Shown: positions 19,539 to 30,990 of the stretch, in pieces
How the letters are laid out: every line of letters starts with the position of its first letter
Position numbering within the stretch: position 1 is the stretch's first letter
Assembly (NCBI GenBank): GCA_007922305.1
Contig: ML677333.1
Coordinates: 17,258,676 to 17,322,675 of the forward strand
DNA length: 64,000 nt
Reading direction: 5' to 3'
Origin: Dermatemys mawii
Taxonomy: Eukaryota > Chordata > Testudines > Dermatemydidae
The notes under the pieces: generated by a model
Databases searched by the model: none
What the model saw: the letters and a program-made list of their open reading frames with translations, nothing else
Told to the model about the DNA's origin: nothing
Made by a program: the position numbers and the translations under genes

Positions 19539-19546
19539 TATTAGAA

Positions 19547-19980
19547 ATTAAGGAGAAGTCCACATACCATCTCCAAGGCAATCCATGAATATGCACCTTA
19601 GGCAACTTTTGATTGAATTCTACCACCAAAATTTTAGTTAGCATTTAAAAGCCACACTGACAGGTGATGCAAGTCCCCCAGATGAAGTCTGGAACCCCTT
19701 TGGTAATAATTCTTCTCTAAAGATACCATCTGTCTGGAGTCTCACTCCTGTGTCTCATAGTGCTAGTGCAAGAAGAGCAGAACTCCAAGATTTTGGGGGG
19801 TTTTGGACCCTAAGGGCAGTGAAAGTGGGTGGGAACATGAGCCACCGCTTCTACTGGTGATCACAAGCCACCACAAAACGTAATTGCTATGTCTGGAACT
19901 TTCCAGTCAGTTCCCAGCAAAGTAGCTTCCCTCGGTTGTACCTTTTCTGCACCAGCTCTTCAACCAGCTCAATATTTGTC
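19547..19980. other. Non-coding, nothing recognised
   Basis: No motif-bearing frame or bounded repeat. The next recognisable feature is the LINE fragment starting near 19985. Confidence 0.5.
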
Positions 19981-19986
19981 CTGCTT

Positions 19987-20470
19987 CTAGTATCTTTTTA
20001 ATTGTCTTTGCCCCTTTGCTTCTCCTTTCTTCATACAGTCAAAATTTTCCCAGTTGTTCGTCGGAATGCTGAATTTCTTGAAGCCTTGCCTGACCTTATC
20101 GCTGTATCGGAGCTTGGGCCTTCTTCTGCATCGTGAGCAGTTCTTAAATTGACCATAGAGCATGGCCTTCAGCAGATGATCTTGAGGCATGTGCTCCATG
20201 TGTCCTAACCAGAGAAGCCTGTGAATGTCCAGCATAGTATGCATAGACTGTAGGTCAATTCTCTCAAGGATTTTGTTATTGCTGATCCATTTGCACCAAG
20301 TAACTCCAAGGATTTTTTTAAGGATAGCAGAGATGGAAACTGTTTAATCTCCACTTTTGTTTGGAGTATGTAACCCAGCTTTTACATCTATAAAGGAGGA
20401 TACTAAATCTTCACATTTGATTATTTCCTGTTTTCCAACATAGCAACACTGGATTTTACAGCTCATGTTC
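19987..20470 (-). pseudogene. LINE reverse-transcriptase C-terminal fragment
   Basis: The - strand frame 20244-19987 reads LLWLGHMEHMPQDHLLKAML, then RRRPKLRYSDKVRQGFKKF and NNWENF. This is the C-terminal pattern (LRWxGHxxRM...K.LLYGEL...GRxKxRxKD) common to several vertebrate non-LTR retrotransposon proteins. Upstream, in a neighbouring phase, an ILGVTWCKWISNNKILER segment extends the same pattern. It is not CR1-like; the exact LINE clade is not determined. Confidence 0.7.
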
Positions 20471-20574
20471 AGTTCCAGGAGTCATTCCATCAGTACCTTA
20501 ATTTTTTGTCTCTTGCTATTAAGAAATTATTCCTTTCCAGAAATACAATATACTTACAGCATGTCAATTATTTT

Positions 20575-20835
20575 ACTCTATGTTCCACATAGAACTGAAA
20601 GGGATCTCGAGAGGACATCTAGTCCAGTCCCCTGCACTCATGACAGGATTAAGTATTATCTACACCACCCTTGACAGTGTGTCTAACCTGCTCTTAAAAT
20701 CCTCGAATGAACAGATATTCCACAACATCCCTAGGCAATTTATTCCAGCTCTTAACCCACTCTGACAATTAGGACATTTTTTGTAATGTCCAACCTCAAC
20801 TGCCCTTATTGCAATTTAAGCCCATTGCTTCTTCA
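20575..20835 (-). mobile_element. CR1 3' fragment, second CR1 lineage
   Basis: Contains 'ggacatctagtccagtcccctgc', 'acctgctcttaaaatcctc' and 'ttattccagctcttaaccca', words of the antisense 3' end of bird/turtle CR1 families of the type abundant in birds. Its sequence differs from the 58-62 kb copy. Confidence 0.75.
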
Positions 20836-20864
20836 GAGGAGATTTGTATTGTTCCCAGCTCAAT

Positions 20865-21000
20865 CCTATGTGACCCTGGACAATCAATTTATCTTGTCAT
20901 TTAATCTTCCCTCTGCCTCAGTTTCCCTACATATAAAATGTGGACATTACCTCCCAACCTCCAGTGGTGTTATGAAGGTATGCCTGTAAGGTACTCAAAT
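20865..21000 (+). mobile_element. MIR-like SINE fragment
   Basis: Carries 'gaccctggacaatcaattta', 'ctgcctcagtttccctac' and 'ataaaatgtggacattacctcc', the internal words of MIR-type SINEs. Confidence 0.6.
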
Positions 21001-22960
21001 ACAAGAGGGAGGAGGTCACACAAATACTCAGGTAGATAGATAGAGGGAATGTATTGTCATGTATCAGAAATAAAGGCATTATCATAAACACAATTCCTAA
21101 CAATATTCTTACATTTAAAAATGAGTGCAAATTAGTCTGGTTATTAATTCTTTCATATGGATTAAAAATTGCCTGAGGGGCAGCAAACATGGTAAATGAA
21201 CACTGCACTTATAAAACATCTATTATTCAAAGATCTCAAAGCCATCAACAACAGTGGGTATCAAGTTTAGGAAAGTTGTCCATGCCCAGGGGTACGCAGT
21301 AGGGATCCGTGCTAGATCAAATCTTATAACCTAAGTATTCATTTTAGCAACATTCCTAAGCATGTAAATAATCCCACTGCCTTCAGTAGAAGTAATTCAT
21401 GTTCTTAAAGCTAGGCATGTATTTGTGTGCCTTACTGAATCAGAGTCATAATTATTAGTAACCTGAGAAAAGACGTACAAGGCACATTAATTAGCTAAAT
21501 TCACACATAACATTTTCTTGGGAAATTTTCCAAACATCAGTGAAGATCAAGAAATGCAAAGGGACCTAAAGAAGTTAAAAACAAGATCAGGAAGTAAGGA
21601 AATGAGATTCAGCTTAGAAAAATACAGTCCTATCCTTTGACCCGATAATAATTTATGCACTGTGAGTAGTCCGATTAGAGCAACACACTACTCAAAGTAA
21701 GTGTGTCAGAATTTGGCCCTTACAGAGCATACTTGCCTGCTTTGTGTAAAATGGAGAAATATAGTTATAGTCCCCTTTATTATCTTTATTATTAAAGGAG
21801 GCTAAGTTAAGAATAAATTAAAGCCTTTCAATGGGCCTAATGTTTTATCAAAAGTGATTACTTTTTTATTTCTTTACAAGATTACTGAACCACAAATTAA
21901 TAAAATGGATTGGAAGATGTGATATGTAACTGTGTAGATACAAGAATTGTGATCTCAGGTCACTTAGTTATGGCATACAGCAAGCTTAGTTTCAGTCCAC
22001 AGACCTCTGTCATCAGTGATTTTACTTTCTTTTTGTGGAAATTGAAATTTGGTCTTAGCTATTTTTACCTTTGTTTTCCAGCATAATTGAAATTTACTTC
22101 CTTCGTCCAATAACTAAGGAGCTATTTGTTCAAACAGTGATGACGATTACAAATGAGTGAATATCTCAGAACTTTCTGTAAACATTCACTCAAAGAAAAA
22201 TATCAATGTGTTTTAGCTATGTTCCTGCCTCCTTTGCATTTGCTTTCCATCAATATTCCAGAAAATACATTTATTGGCAGGACTGTTTATAGAAGCAGAA
22301 AATTTCAAACAGATATTAGAAAATATTAATGAAAGATGACTTTTGAACTCATAACTGAGAATATTAACAGAAACTTAATTCTCAGAGCTATGTATACACA
22401 ATCATGGATCAGAAGCAATACTGTGTGACCTGTGTATTCAGTCAAAACAAACACATCCTAAATTCTGAATATCTGATATTCTCAGGGACTTCTCACAAGA
22501 AATGTATAGGGTAATAGTTTCTGGTGAAAAGTGTTTGGTGAAAGATTTTGAATAGTTAACAAACTGATACAATCATGATATGCTCAACAATAATTTATGA
22601 ATGGATAAACTGAAATCTCTCTCACTCCTGTGAGTCAAGGGAGGAAATTCACTAAAATCATTTTTATGAATTATATTGTCTATTCTAATAGTCATCTAAT
22701 ATGGACATAGCAGCTTCCCTCTCCACCAGCAACCCCACCTTCACCCTCCTTGATGGATCCCAAAGCATTTTACAATGTTGCACAAGATATGCAGAGGGAA
22801 ACAAAAATTTTAAAAAGATATGGAAACAGAAGCAAGGAGACAGCATGGAGGGGAACAGCATCCTTTAAACAGCATCTCTTATACACTAAAAAGAACAGTG
22901 AATAAATAAAGGGACACAGCCAACTGGCATCTGATGGGAAGAGCATAGTTAGGAAGCAGC
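21001..22960. other. AT-rich non-coding DNA, one palindromic repeat
   Basis: About 21325-21440 resembles a palindromic family ('cctaagcatgtaaataatccc...agtagaagtaattcatgttc...gccttactgaatcagag'). Otherwise no supported feature. Confidence 0.5.
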
Positions 22961-22969
22961 CACTCTCAT

Positions 22970-23075
22970 ATTTGTGGGGCGCTATGAAGATAAGCTCCAT
23001 TAGTGATTGTGAGGTGCTTAGTGTTAGTGAATGAGGCCATAAAATAGCCATAATAGGTGCGTGTGGAGATACATA
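22970..23075. mobile_element. MIR-like 3' fragment
   Basis: 'aagctccattagtgattgtgaggtgcttag' followed by an 'aatgaggccataaa' word, the tail of MIR-like SINEs seen also at about 5215 and 41940. Confidence 0.5.
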
Positions 23076-23332
23076 TAAAAACAACAGGAGGTATCATTTT
23101 CCCCATTATACAGCTCCAACAAAGAGAGGTTACATTGTTTGCACAGGTCAGTCAGGGCAATACCATCTATCCTGGGTATTTAGATGGCACTATACACCTT
23201 CTATCTATCCTGGGTACTATTATCATAATACCTGTGCACCTCACAATCTTTAATGCATGTCTCCTCACAACAGCCCATGAGACAGGCACATGCAATTATC
23301 CCCATTTTATAGAGGGGGACCAGAGGCACAGA

Positions 23333-23645
23333 AGGTATGTCTACGCTATGAGCTAGGAATGTGATTCCCAACTTGCACAGACATACTCACACTGGCTCTC
23401 ATTGAGTTGGCACACTAAAAATAGTAATGTAGCCATTGGTAGCGTAGGCAGCACTGAGCATTGGCCTGGGCTAGCCACACTGAGAACGTACCCATAGGGT
23501 TTAGGTGGGTTTGTACTCAGGGTAGCTTGTCCATTGCTCATCACTGCCTATGCTACATTATTATTTTTAGGGTGCTAGCAGGATGACAGCTAGCATAACT
23601 ACATGAGCTGGGAATCATGCCTGTAATGCCAAGGGTAGATGTAGC
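23333..23645. mobile_element. Non-autonomous DNA element inside the MIR, first
   Basis: Begins 'tatgtctacgctatgagctagg' and ends 'gggtagatgtagccta', weak inverted ends of a type common in turtle DNA. 'gagctaggaa' near the start and 'gagctgggaatcat' near the end suggest internal symmetry. No coding capacity. Confidence 0.55.
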
Positions 23646-23647
23646 CT

Positions 23648-23922
23648 AAGCATTCGTCTACACTAGAACCAGAAAGTGTAATTTCCAGTCAATGAGACAT
23701 AACCACACTAACTCTAATTGAGCTAGCATACTAACAAGAGAAGTATGGCTGAGATGGTGCAAGTAGCTAGCTGTCCTGAATCTGATCCCATCCAAAACTG
23801 TAGGTATGTACTTGGGACAGCAAGCCTCTCCTGCCATGCCACACTGCTGTTTTCAGTGCATTAGCTCCAATAAAGTTAGTGTGGATATGTTACAACTTCC
23901 GGCTCTAGTGTAGATGTACCTT
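23648..23922. mobile_element. Non-autonomous DNA element inside the MIR, second
   Basis: The left end 'cgtctacactagaaccagaaagt' and the reverse complement of the right end 'catctacactagagccggaagt' agree over about 20 bases. It directly follows the first inserted element, so the two may also be one composite. Confidence 0.65.
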
Positions 23923-24015
23923 AAAAATGATTTGCTCAATGTCACACAGGAAACCTATGGAAGAGCAGGGACTTGAATCCAACAGTTCCAAGTCTTAGGG
24001 GAGTGTTCTAACCAT

Positions 24016-25138
24016 TGGAGCATCCTTCCTCTTGTTACAGTTCAAAAGCTCAGGAGTGCCTGGCTGTCAGCCTCATATTCCTTTCAGTCATCTAAACTGC
24101 TGTCAGGCTGGTTCTACCACATCTAAGGAGAACAAACATTGGAAGATATCAAAATTTGTTAGAGAGCTTTTGAAGTGGACTAACCTTCTTCAGAGTCCAA
24201 ACGTCTGTAATGAATTTTCCTTTCCTTCCCTCAAAGTCACAAATAATTATTTTCTCAGCAAAATGTGAATAATATTCTTATTAAAATAATCTACATCACG
24301 GTTAATCACGTCTGTCTACCCCATAGCAACTGCTTCATTTCTACTGAAATGTTTAAAATTCATCTTTCATATTTTCCCACAAAGTCCTCTCTAATTCTTC
24401 TAATTTTAACTTATTTCAATCTACTGCAGCCTAAACTACATCATCTTGATGTAAGGAAATGGATTCTCCTTGGTTATGGACAATGGCAAAGTGCAGGCAT
24501 TCATAAACTAGCAATTGTATCCATTATATTCTAGTTTAGTGGGGTGAAATTCTGATAAACAGCATCTGTCAGCTCACAGTGCTGAGAACAGGAGAAATTG
24601 AAAAAAAACCAGTTTATCCTCTTCTTTCTTCAAACATACAATCTCTCTCTCTCACTCGCTCTCTCTCTCTCACACACACCCTTGCCCCACAGTAGGTAAT
24701 TTTCCAAATGATTCCATTACTTGAGGTAATTATAGTATAAATGGAAGTCATGCAACTTCCCTCCAATCTCATTCTCAATCAGCACATTTCAAAATCTGCC
24801 AGTTTCATCTAACGAGTTGTTTAATTTGCAATGGGAAAAAAATCTGATCCTCCCCTCACACCCTCCCCAAAATTTCTAAATGCTGAAAAATAACTTTTTA
24901 AAAAATGTAATAAGCTGAGTAATGCAAACACCTTTTAACTCTGTAATTCTCAGTTTTGAGAGGTAGGTTGGGCACTTCATCCAAAGCCAGCTTTTTAACA
25001 TTTGTGAAATATTAAGGAAACAAAAAAAGTATGTTCAACCTTCACTCCTGGTGAATCTTCCATATCTTAATCATTCCCATGAAACTGATAAGGTTTTAAG
25101 ATGTAGCTGTTCATACTCTGGAAGCAATATTATTAGGA
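24016..25138. other. Non-coding, one microsatellite
   Basis: No gene. 24642-24679 is a (CT)n/(CA)n simple repeat. Short frames at 24032-24534 have no recognised motif. Confidence 0.5.
24642..24679. repeat. (CT)n followed by (CA)n simple repeat
   Basis: Near-perfect CT dinucleotide run with two interruptions, passing into CACACACA. Confidence 0.9.
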
Positions 25139-25385
25139 CAGGGAGCTAGGAGCCGGGATTCCGCAGTCCCTCACTTATATTCCCAGTTCTACCACTGACT
25201 TCCTAGGTGTTCAGTTATTTAGTTTTTCTATGCCTCAGTGTATCCATTTGTGTATCTGACGTAATAATAATACTGTATAGAACTCACAGACTGTAGTGAA
25301 ACTTAAGTAATGTCTGAAAAGCTTTCAGATCTTGGGATGAAAGGCTCTAAATACTGCAAGTGCACAGTATTATTATTGTTATTGT
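25139..25385 (+). mobile_element. MIR-like SINE, nearly complete
   Basis: Contains in order 'gggagctaggagccgggatt', 'cagttctaccactgacttcc', 'tatgcctcagtgtatcca', 'aataataatactg' and 'gatcttgggatgaaaggctc', the body and tail of a MIR-like unit. Confidence 0.7.
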
Positions 25386-25439
25386 TACAGCTGAAGAGAC
25401 ATCTCTTTGGAGTCCTACCAATAAAATCTCTTTGTTCCT

Positions 25440-26540
25440 AATGTATCACCCTCCTAACAAGTCTAATCATCCTGTGACCTAGAAGGCTGGTTCCCTTTCT
25501 ACGGAGATGGAATTCATTCAGACTGTGCAGCCCTCTCTTCCCCACACAAGGTGGCCCAAAGTTCCACAAAATCCTCTACCTTTCACCACTTACCCAGCCA
25601 GTAATTCACTTACAGAATTCTCTGCCTTCTATCTTCCTTCCCTAACAAGATGGGAAAGATTTCCAAGATCACTTAGACATTCCTGTCCTTCAGCACCATT
25701 CTGAGTTCTCTGAAGTCATCTATAATGTGTGAGGCACTGTGAAGCAGAGTCATTAGTGCTGATGTGCACCATCTTCAGTGAAGGCCTGCCCATCAACTTC
25801 AGAAGTCTATGCAGTCTTGCAGTCACATTTTGTGTCTTTACTCTGGGATAGAGAACACCATTCTGTTGTCCACCTGTCCCCTGAAGAACATTCTTTCCAT
25901 CCTTCTTATTATAGAATCCTCAACAAGGATCACCTGTCTCCTTTCAACTGTTGGAAATCTCTTTGTGGACATGTCTGGCTATCTTGCAATAATCCTCAGG
26001 TACATCCCATACAACTATCTGTTCCACTTGACCATCTGGATCTTCAGAGCTATTTTCAGTTTCCATGCTGAGAATTGATAACTGCATATTTCTAGCAGTT
26101 TGGAATTCCTCCTGGTGTCTTTTTCTCTGATCATCCGAGGCTGTCTATCCTTTATCTGCCTCCAGCCAGGTAGAATGCTGCCTGATCCTCTTGCCTACAA
26201 GCTACCAAGTTGCTACTCTGGTTGCCAGTTCCTCGCCAGTTCCTTTTTTTAATCTAGGGTGGTGATGCTTCCTAAATCTGGTTGTCCAAGAACTCCTCAG
26301 CCTCTCTGATGCACTGCAGTGTCTGTACTTGTCCTTCCAAATTACATGTCTTTTCTTTTAGCAGAGCCAACAACATATATATCATACAGAGGAAGTTACT
26401 TCTGGCTTCAGGCAAGAAAGAAAATCCATTGCAGGTCACAATTCAGGTCACTGTTCTATTGCTAGCCATTTTGGTGCTGAGCACAGAACTGTACCTGGCA
26501 AGAGAACCTCTCACATTCCCTCCAAAACTCCCATGTTAAT
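25440..26540 (-). pseudogene. Retrotransposon ORF1 relic with SGNH-esterase signature
   Basis: The - strand shows, across several frames broken by stops, the layout of a CR1/L2-group ORF1. From high to low coordinates: a coiled-coil-like segment (KEKTCNLEGQVQTLQCIREA), a linker, then VTARLHRLLKLMGRPSLKMV-HISTND, which corresponds to block III of SGNH esterases (usually GTND), then segments like VNYWLGKWxKVE and HLRRKGN that match the C-terminal part of the domain. ORF1 esterases of this type are thought to help the element bind membranes or lipids; that role is from the family. It differs clearly from the ORF1 at 61.7-62.4 kb, so it is another lineage. Upstream 26541-26690 may be its 5' untranslated part. 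Confidence 0.65.
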
Positions 26541-26849
26541 CTAGTCAAGAGGTCACCTGGCAACTGATTTATATACTAAGCCTCACTGTTTAGCTCCACC
26601 CCCTTGCTAAAAGGAAGAGATTAATCAGAGACTTCATATGCTGAGGCTGATCCCAGACCCAAGGCCCCAGCCACACAGGGATATATGATTTCTTTTTAAA
26701 CGAGGGACTGAAATCCATTCATGACAAAGGTGCATACATCCATACTTGCATGTGTGCATTCATATGGGTGTCTGCACATACAGCTGAGAGTTGTGTCCCT
26801 GGAATTTTTTCATGTGTCTAGCTGCCCTCTGTAACTGTACCAACTAAGC

Positions 26850-27060
26850 CTCAATCCTTAAAATATTTATCCTCACAACATCCCTGTGAGGCAGGGAACC
26901 AGAATTATCTCCGTTTTCACAGACGGGGAATGGAGGTACAGAAAAACTAAATGACTTTCACAAGAACACCCAAAAAGTCTGTGGTGGAGCAGGGAATTAA
27001 CTCCAGCTTTCTGAAGTCCCATGGTCGTGCCCAGGATGAAGAACTGTATCACCCCGACAT
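26850..27060 (-). mobile_element. MIR-like SINE, antisense
   Basis: 'cctcacaacatccctgtgaggcagg', 'ttttcacagacggggaatgg', 'gtggagcagggaattaactcc': the usual antisense MIR-like body. Confidence 0.7.
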
Positions 27061-28027
27061 CCAGAATTCCATTGTCTACTGTTGAATATGGCTCAAAGAG
27101 TATTGTTACTTAAATTGTAGCCACCTCTCTTGTGGAGTTAAACTGTATAGTAGGTACACATAGCAGACGTGGAATTCAAATCTATGTATTAGTATTTGTA
27201 TTGATTACTTGTATTCCAGTAGTTCCTAAAGAGCCCAATCAGGAACTGGGACACAGTTGTGCTGGGCATAAAAAGACAGTTCCTGCTCCAAGGAGATGAT
27301 AATCTAATTTATTTTTCTGTTCTTTTTTAAAAAACAAATTAGAGAAGCACAAATATTTTCAGCAATTAACACAAAAAAGGGCCCACTGCACCATTATTAT
27401 GCCATTGGCTCAAGGAGATCAATCCCTTGGACTCACATACACTCTGATATGCAGGGAATTAGCCTGTTCTACAGAACACCATTTTAATTGGTTCATCACA
27501 CTACATTACATACATCAAGTTCTGTATCCTCTTTTAGACCGTATCCAAAGCCTGGCACTTAAGCATGTGTGTAACATTCAACATATGAGTGATATTGACT
27601 CTAATGGGATTGCATAGATGAAGTATTTTGCTGAGTCGGGGCTTTAGTTTTCTACAGAGCAAAGACAATATAATAACATAGCTAAATTAAAATGTTTCAG
27701 ACAAGCTAAAGGAGAGACAGCTTCCTTTCAAAAGAGGGAATCCCAGTCAGTACAAGGCACAACTATTAGTTCACCCCAACCTCCTGGCATTTCTCTTGTA
27801 ACAACAGAACCCAAGTCTTTTGGACTTGATCCTACAAGTAGTTCATGAGATTACAGATATGATTAAAGCACATATTTATATGCTTTGCTGGATTGGGCCA
27901 GAGTGCTCAGCTCTAGCAGTAACATATTTTCTATCTAATTTCTTGGAGCATTTCACAGCAGGTTGTTATCTGATATTTTCAGTACAAAGCAGTCTCTTAT
28001 ATTTTCTTTATATGTATAGTTAGAGAA
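27061..28027. other. Non-coding with SINE-like and palindromic fragments
   Basis: About 27225-27310 ('gagcccaatcaggaactggg...aaaaagacagttcctgctcc') is an antisense SINE- or LINE-tail fragment. About 27530-27648 and 27823-27905 resemble the palindromic family with 'gcttaagtgctttgctgaatc'. No gene. Confidence 0.5.
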
Positions 28028-28147
28028 GGGTGTCCAGACGGCAAATGTGAAAAATCGGGACAGGGGGCGGAGGGTAATAGAAGCCTATATAAGAAAAAGA
28101 CCCAAAAATTGGGACTGTCCCTATAAAATTGGGACATCTGGTCACCC
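28028..28147. mobile_element. Miniature DNA element, 120 bp
   Basis: Left end GGGTGTCCAGACGGC, right end 'gggacatctggtcaccc'. The inverted repeat GGGTG(A/T)CCAGA is 11 bp, and a second inner pair ('aaaatcgggacag' and 'ctgtccctataaaattggga') extends the symmetry. I know this family from turtle DNA. No target duplication could be settled. Confidence 0.65.
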
Positions 28148-29922
28148 AAAATCAGAGTCACATGTCATTGAAATGATAGGCACAGACAGTTCACTATGAT
28201 AAAAACCTACCCAAAAAGGTATGTTCACATGGAAAATCCAAAACAGTACAATTAGGTAAATACTAATTACATTGTTGATTTGCAAATGAGGAGTTTAAAG
28301 CATTAAAACAATAGGGCAGTTTACTTAATGTGGGCAGAACCATGAAATCATATTTAATTCAGAATCTCATTCTCCCTCTCTCTCTCTTTCATATGATAGG
28401 ACTTACTCTGCTAAATTATATATATTGACTCAGGCAGAAATACCCAGTGTTCTTAGGTTTAGGTATGAGCACTATTTTAAAAAATCACCAGTAAGTAGCT
28501 ATTATAAATATATATAAATTATTATAAAAATTATTAATAAAATACAATTATAATAAAAGCTAGTTAATCAGAACCATTTTTCAGGGTGAGGTAAGGACGG
28601 CACAGAAAGCACATTGATGCTGTTCCCTCTCCACAGTAGGTTGAGTACTTGAACTACAGCCATTATTCCCTAATTCCACCCACTGAACATAAGTCAGCAT
28701 CCAATGTTCTACCTTTGTCCACAAATGAGTAATAGAGTGTTTTGGATGGAACTGCATATTGTTTTGACTGGGCCAAACTAGTGCAATAATGTTCAGTATC
28801 TCCATTTCTCACAACATCTGCTAAAAATTAGTTTGTTCTTGTTATGTCTAAAGGAAGGGATAATGAGCCATTGGTAACATTCTGTGGTATGACTAGTGTC
28901 TTTAGGCTGGTAATCGGCATGAACACATATTCTGTTCATTCAAAGTTTTACTTTTCATGAACAGTATCCTAGTAATGACACTGGACAGAACAGTAAGAGC
29001 AGAAACATGCAACTTCTCTACATGTCCGTGGCTGGTGAACGAGAACAACCCATGATGAAAAGATGCAAACTTCTTTTTTTGTAATTAGAGAATGAAATTA
29101 GGCTTTATGGCTGTTTAGAAACTTATGCCAGTGAGCTGGGGAGATAAAAGGTTGCAGAAGTATACAGCACACACACCTGTGTGAAAGAAAATATGAAAAA
29201 TGGGAAAAAAACAGGTTTGTGTTGGTAGAATGTTGATACTGGTGTATAAAACAGAATATGTATTTGCTGTGGTTAAAAAGAACTTTAAAATAAAAAGTTT
29301 ATGTATTTTGATTTCACTTTGTATACATGAATGAACATGCTATATTACAACATATTGGCAATGCAGTCACAGATTTGGGAGTATTTGTATTATGTGTTGG
29401 GTTCCAGCAAGCTTTATTGTGATGAACTTCACCATGTAACTGAGAAGCCACTCTTTTTGAGTATTGATTTTTTGCATCTCTGAGGACCCTGAAAGGAAGG
29501 ACAGTTGTTTTGTTTTTAGGTCAGCGAAAATTGCCACAGAGGAGACATATAAACTCTGAACTCTCTTATGAAGACTTTGCTCTTGTTCATTCTTGTTTTG
29601 TTGTTCTCAGATTTAAAATAAAAGACATTTACAGTTAAAGTATTGATTTTCTCTTTGTGTATGGGGAAATTTGCCATTGACTTCAACAGGAGCAGAAATG
29701 TTGAGCATTTCTGAAAATACTTCATAATGCTCATAAAATGACCTGAAGGTCATGTAAGGTTCAAAGGTAAGCAGGATGACACAGACTGCAAATATTCAGA
29801 CTTCAGAACTTCTCAGAAGCAGACATTAAAGTTTGTCAGATATTTAGACTGTGCCAACATTTTAATACTGGAGCCAGGATTTCATCCTCCCTTCAGCATA
29901 CACACAAAGCTCCACCATCATA
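28148..29922. other. AT-rich non-coding DNA, nothing recognised
   Basis: A short CT-rich run at about 28374-28392 and an AT-rich stretch at 28500-28560. No supported gene or bounded element. Confidence 0.5.
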
Positions 29923-30735
29923 CATAAGAGCATAAGAACATCCATACTGGGTCAGATCAAAGGTCCATCCAGCCTAGTATCCTGTCTTCTGAAGTGTCCA
30001 GTGCCAGGTGCCCCAGAGGGAGAAGCTAATGGTAAGCATCAGGCGATCTCTCTCCTGCCATTCATCTCCATCCTCTGACAAACAGAGGCTAGGGACACCA
30101 TTCCTTTCCCATCCTGGCTAATAGCCATTAATAGACTTAACCTCCATGAATTTATCCAGTTCTCTTTTAAACCCTGTTATAGTCCTAGTCTTCACAACCT
30201 CATCAGGGAAGGAGTTCCACAGGTTGACTGTGCGCTGTGTGAAGAAGAACTTCCTTTTATTTGTTTTAAACCTGCTATCCATTAATTTCATTTGGTGGCC
30301 TCTAGTTCTTATTTTATGTGAACAAGTAAATAACTTTTCTTTATTCACGTTCTCCACACCACTCATAATTTTATATACCTCTATCATATCCCCCCTTAAT
30401 CTCCTCTTTTCCAAGCTGAAAAATCCGAGCCTCTTTAATCTCTCCTCGTATGAGTCCCATTCCAACCCCCTAATCATTTTAGTTGCCCTTCTCTGAACCT
30501 TTTCTAATGCCAGTATATCTTTTTTTGAGATCAGGAGACCACATCTGTACACAGTATTCAAGATGTGGGCATATCATGGATTTATATAAGGGCAATAAGA
30601 TATTCTCCATCTTATTCTCTATCCCTTTTTTAATTATTGCAAATATCCTGTTTATTTTTTTGACTGTCACTGCACACTGCATGGACTTCTTCAGAGAATT
30701 ATCCACAATGACTTCAAGATCTCTTTCCTGATTAG
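29923..30735 (-). mobile_element. CR1 tail, antisense, 5' truncated
   Basis: Starts at the CR1 3' end ('cataagaacatccatactgggtcag') and carries the C-terminal part of ORF2. Frame 30561-30118 reads [58 protein letters not shown] and [17 protein letters not shown], almost the same as the copy at 58.5-59.2 kb. Frame 30826-30479 supplies the part before it (ERDLEVIVDNSLKKSMQCAV). A frameshift separates them. Confidence 0.9.
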
Positions 30736-30990
30736 AACATAAGAATGGCTGTACTGGGTCAGATCGAAGGTGCCCTGGAGTTGGTGAACCTAACAGGTAA
30801 TGATCAAGTGATCTCTCTTCTGACATCCATCATCACCCTCTGACAAACAGAGGCTAAGGATACCATTCCTTACCCATCCTGACTAATAGCCATTAATGGA
30901 CTTAACCACCATGTATTTATCCAGTTCTCTTTTAAACCCTGTCATAGTCCTACTCTTCGCAATCTCCTCAGGCAAGGAATTTCACAGGAC
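30736..30990 (-). mobile_element. Second CR1 tail abutting the first
   Basis: A new CR1 3' end ('agaacataagaatggctgtactgggtcag') starts where the previous copy breaks off. It runs through 'aatagccattaatggactt' and 'cagttctcttttaaaccctg' to 'ggcaaggaatttcacagg', then stops. Confidence 0.85.

Larger units (their letters stand above)
23222..24015 (-). mobile_element. MIR-like SINE split by inserted DNA elements
   Basis: The left part (23222-23332) reads 'cctcacaatctttaatgc', 'ccccattttatagagggg' and 'cagaggcacagaagg'. The right part (about 23926-24015) resumes with 'gatttgctcaatgtcacacagg', 'agagcagggacttgaatcc' and 'ctaaccattggagcatcc'. Together they make one antisense MIR-like unit, with about 590 bp of unrelated DNA inserted after the 'cacagaagg' word. 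Confidence 0.75.
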
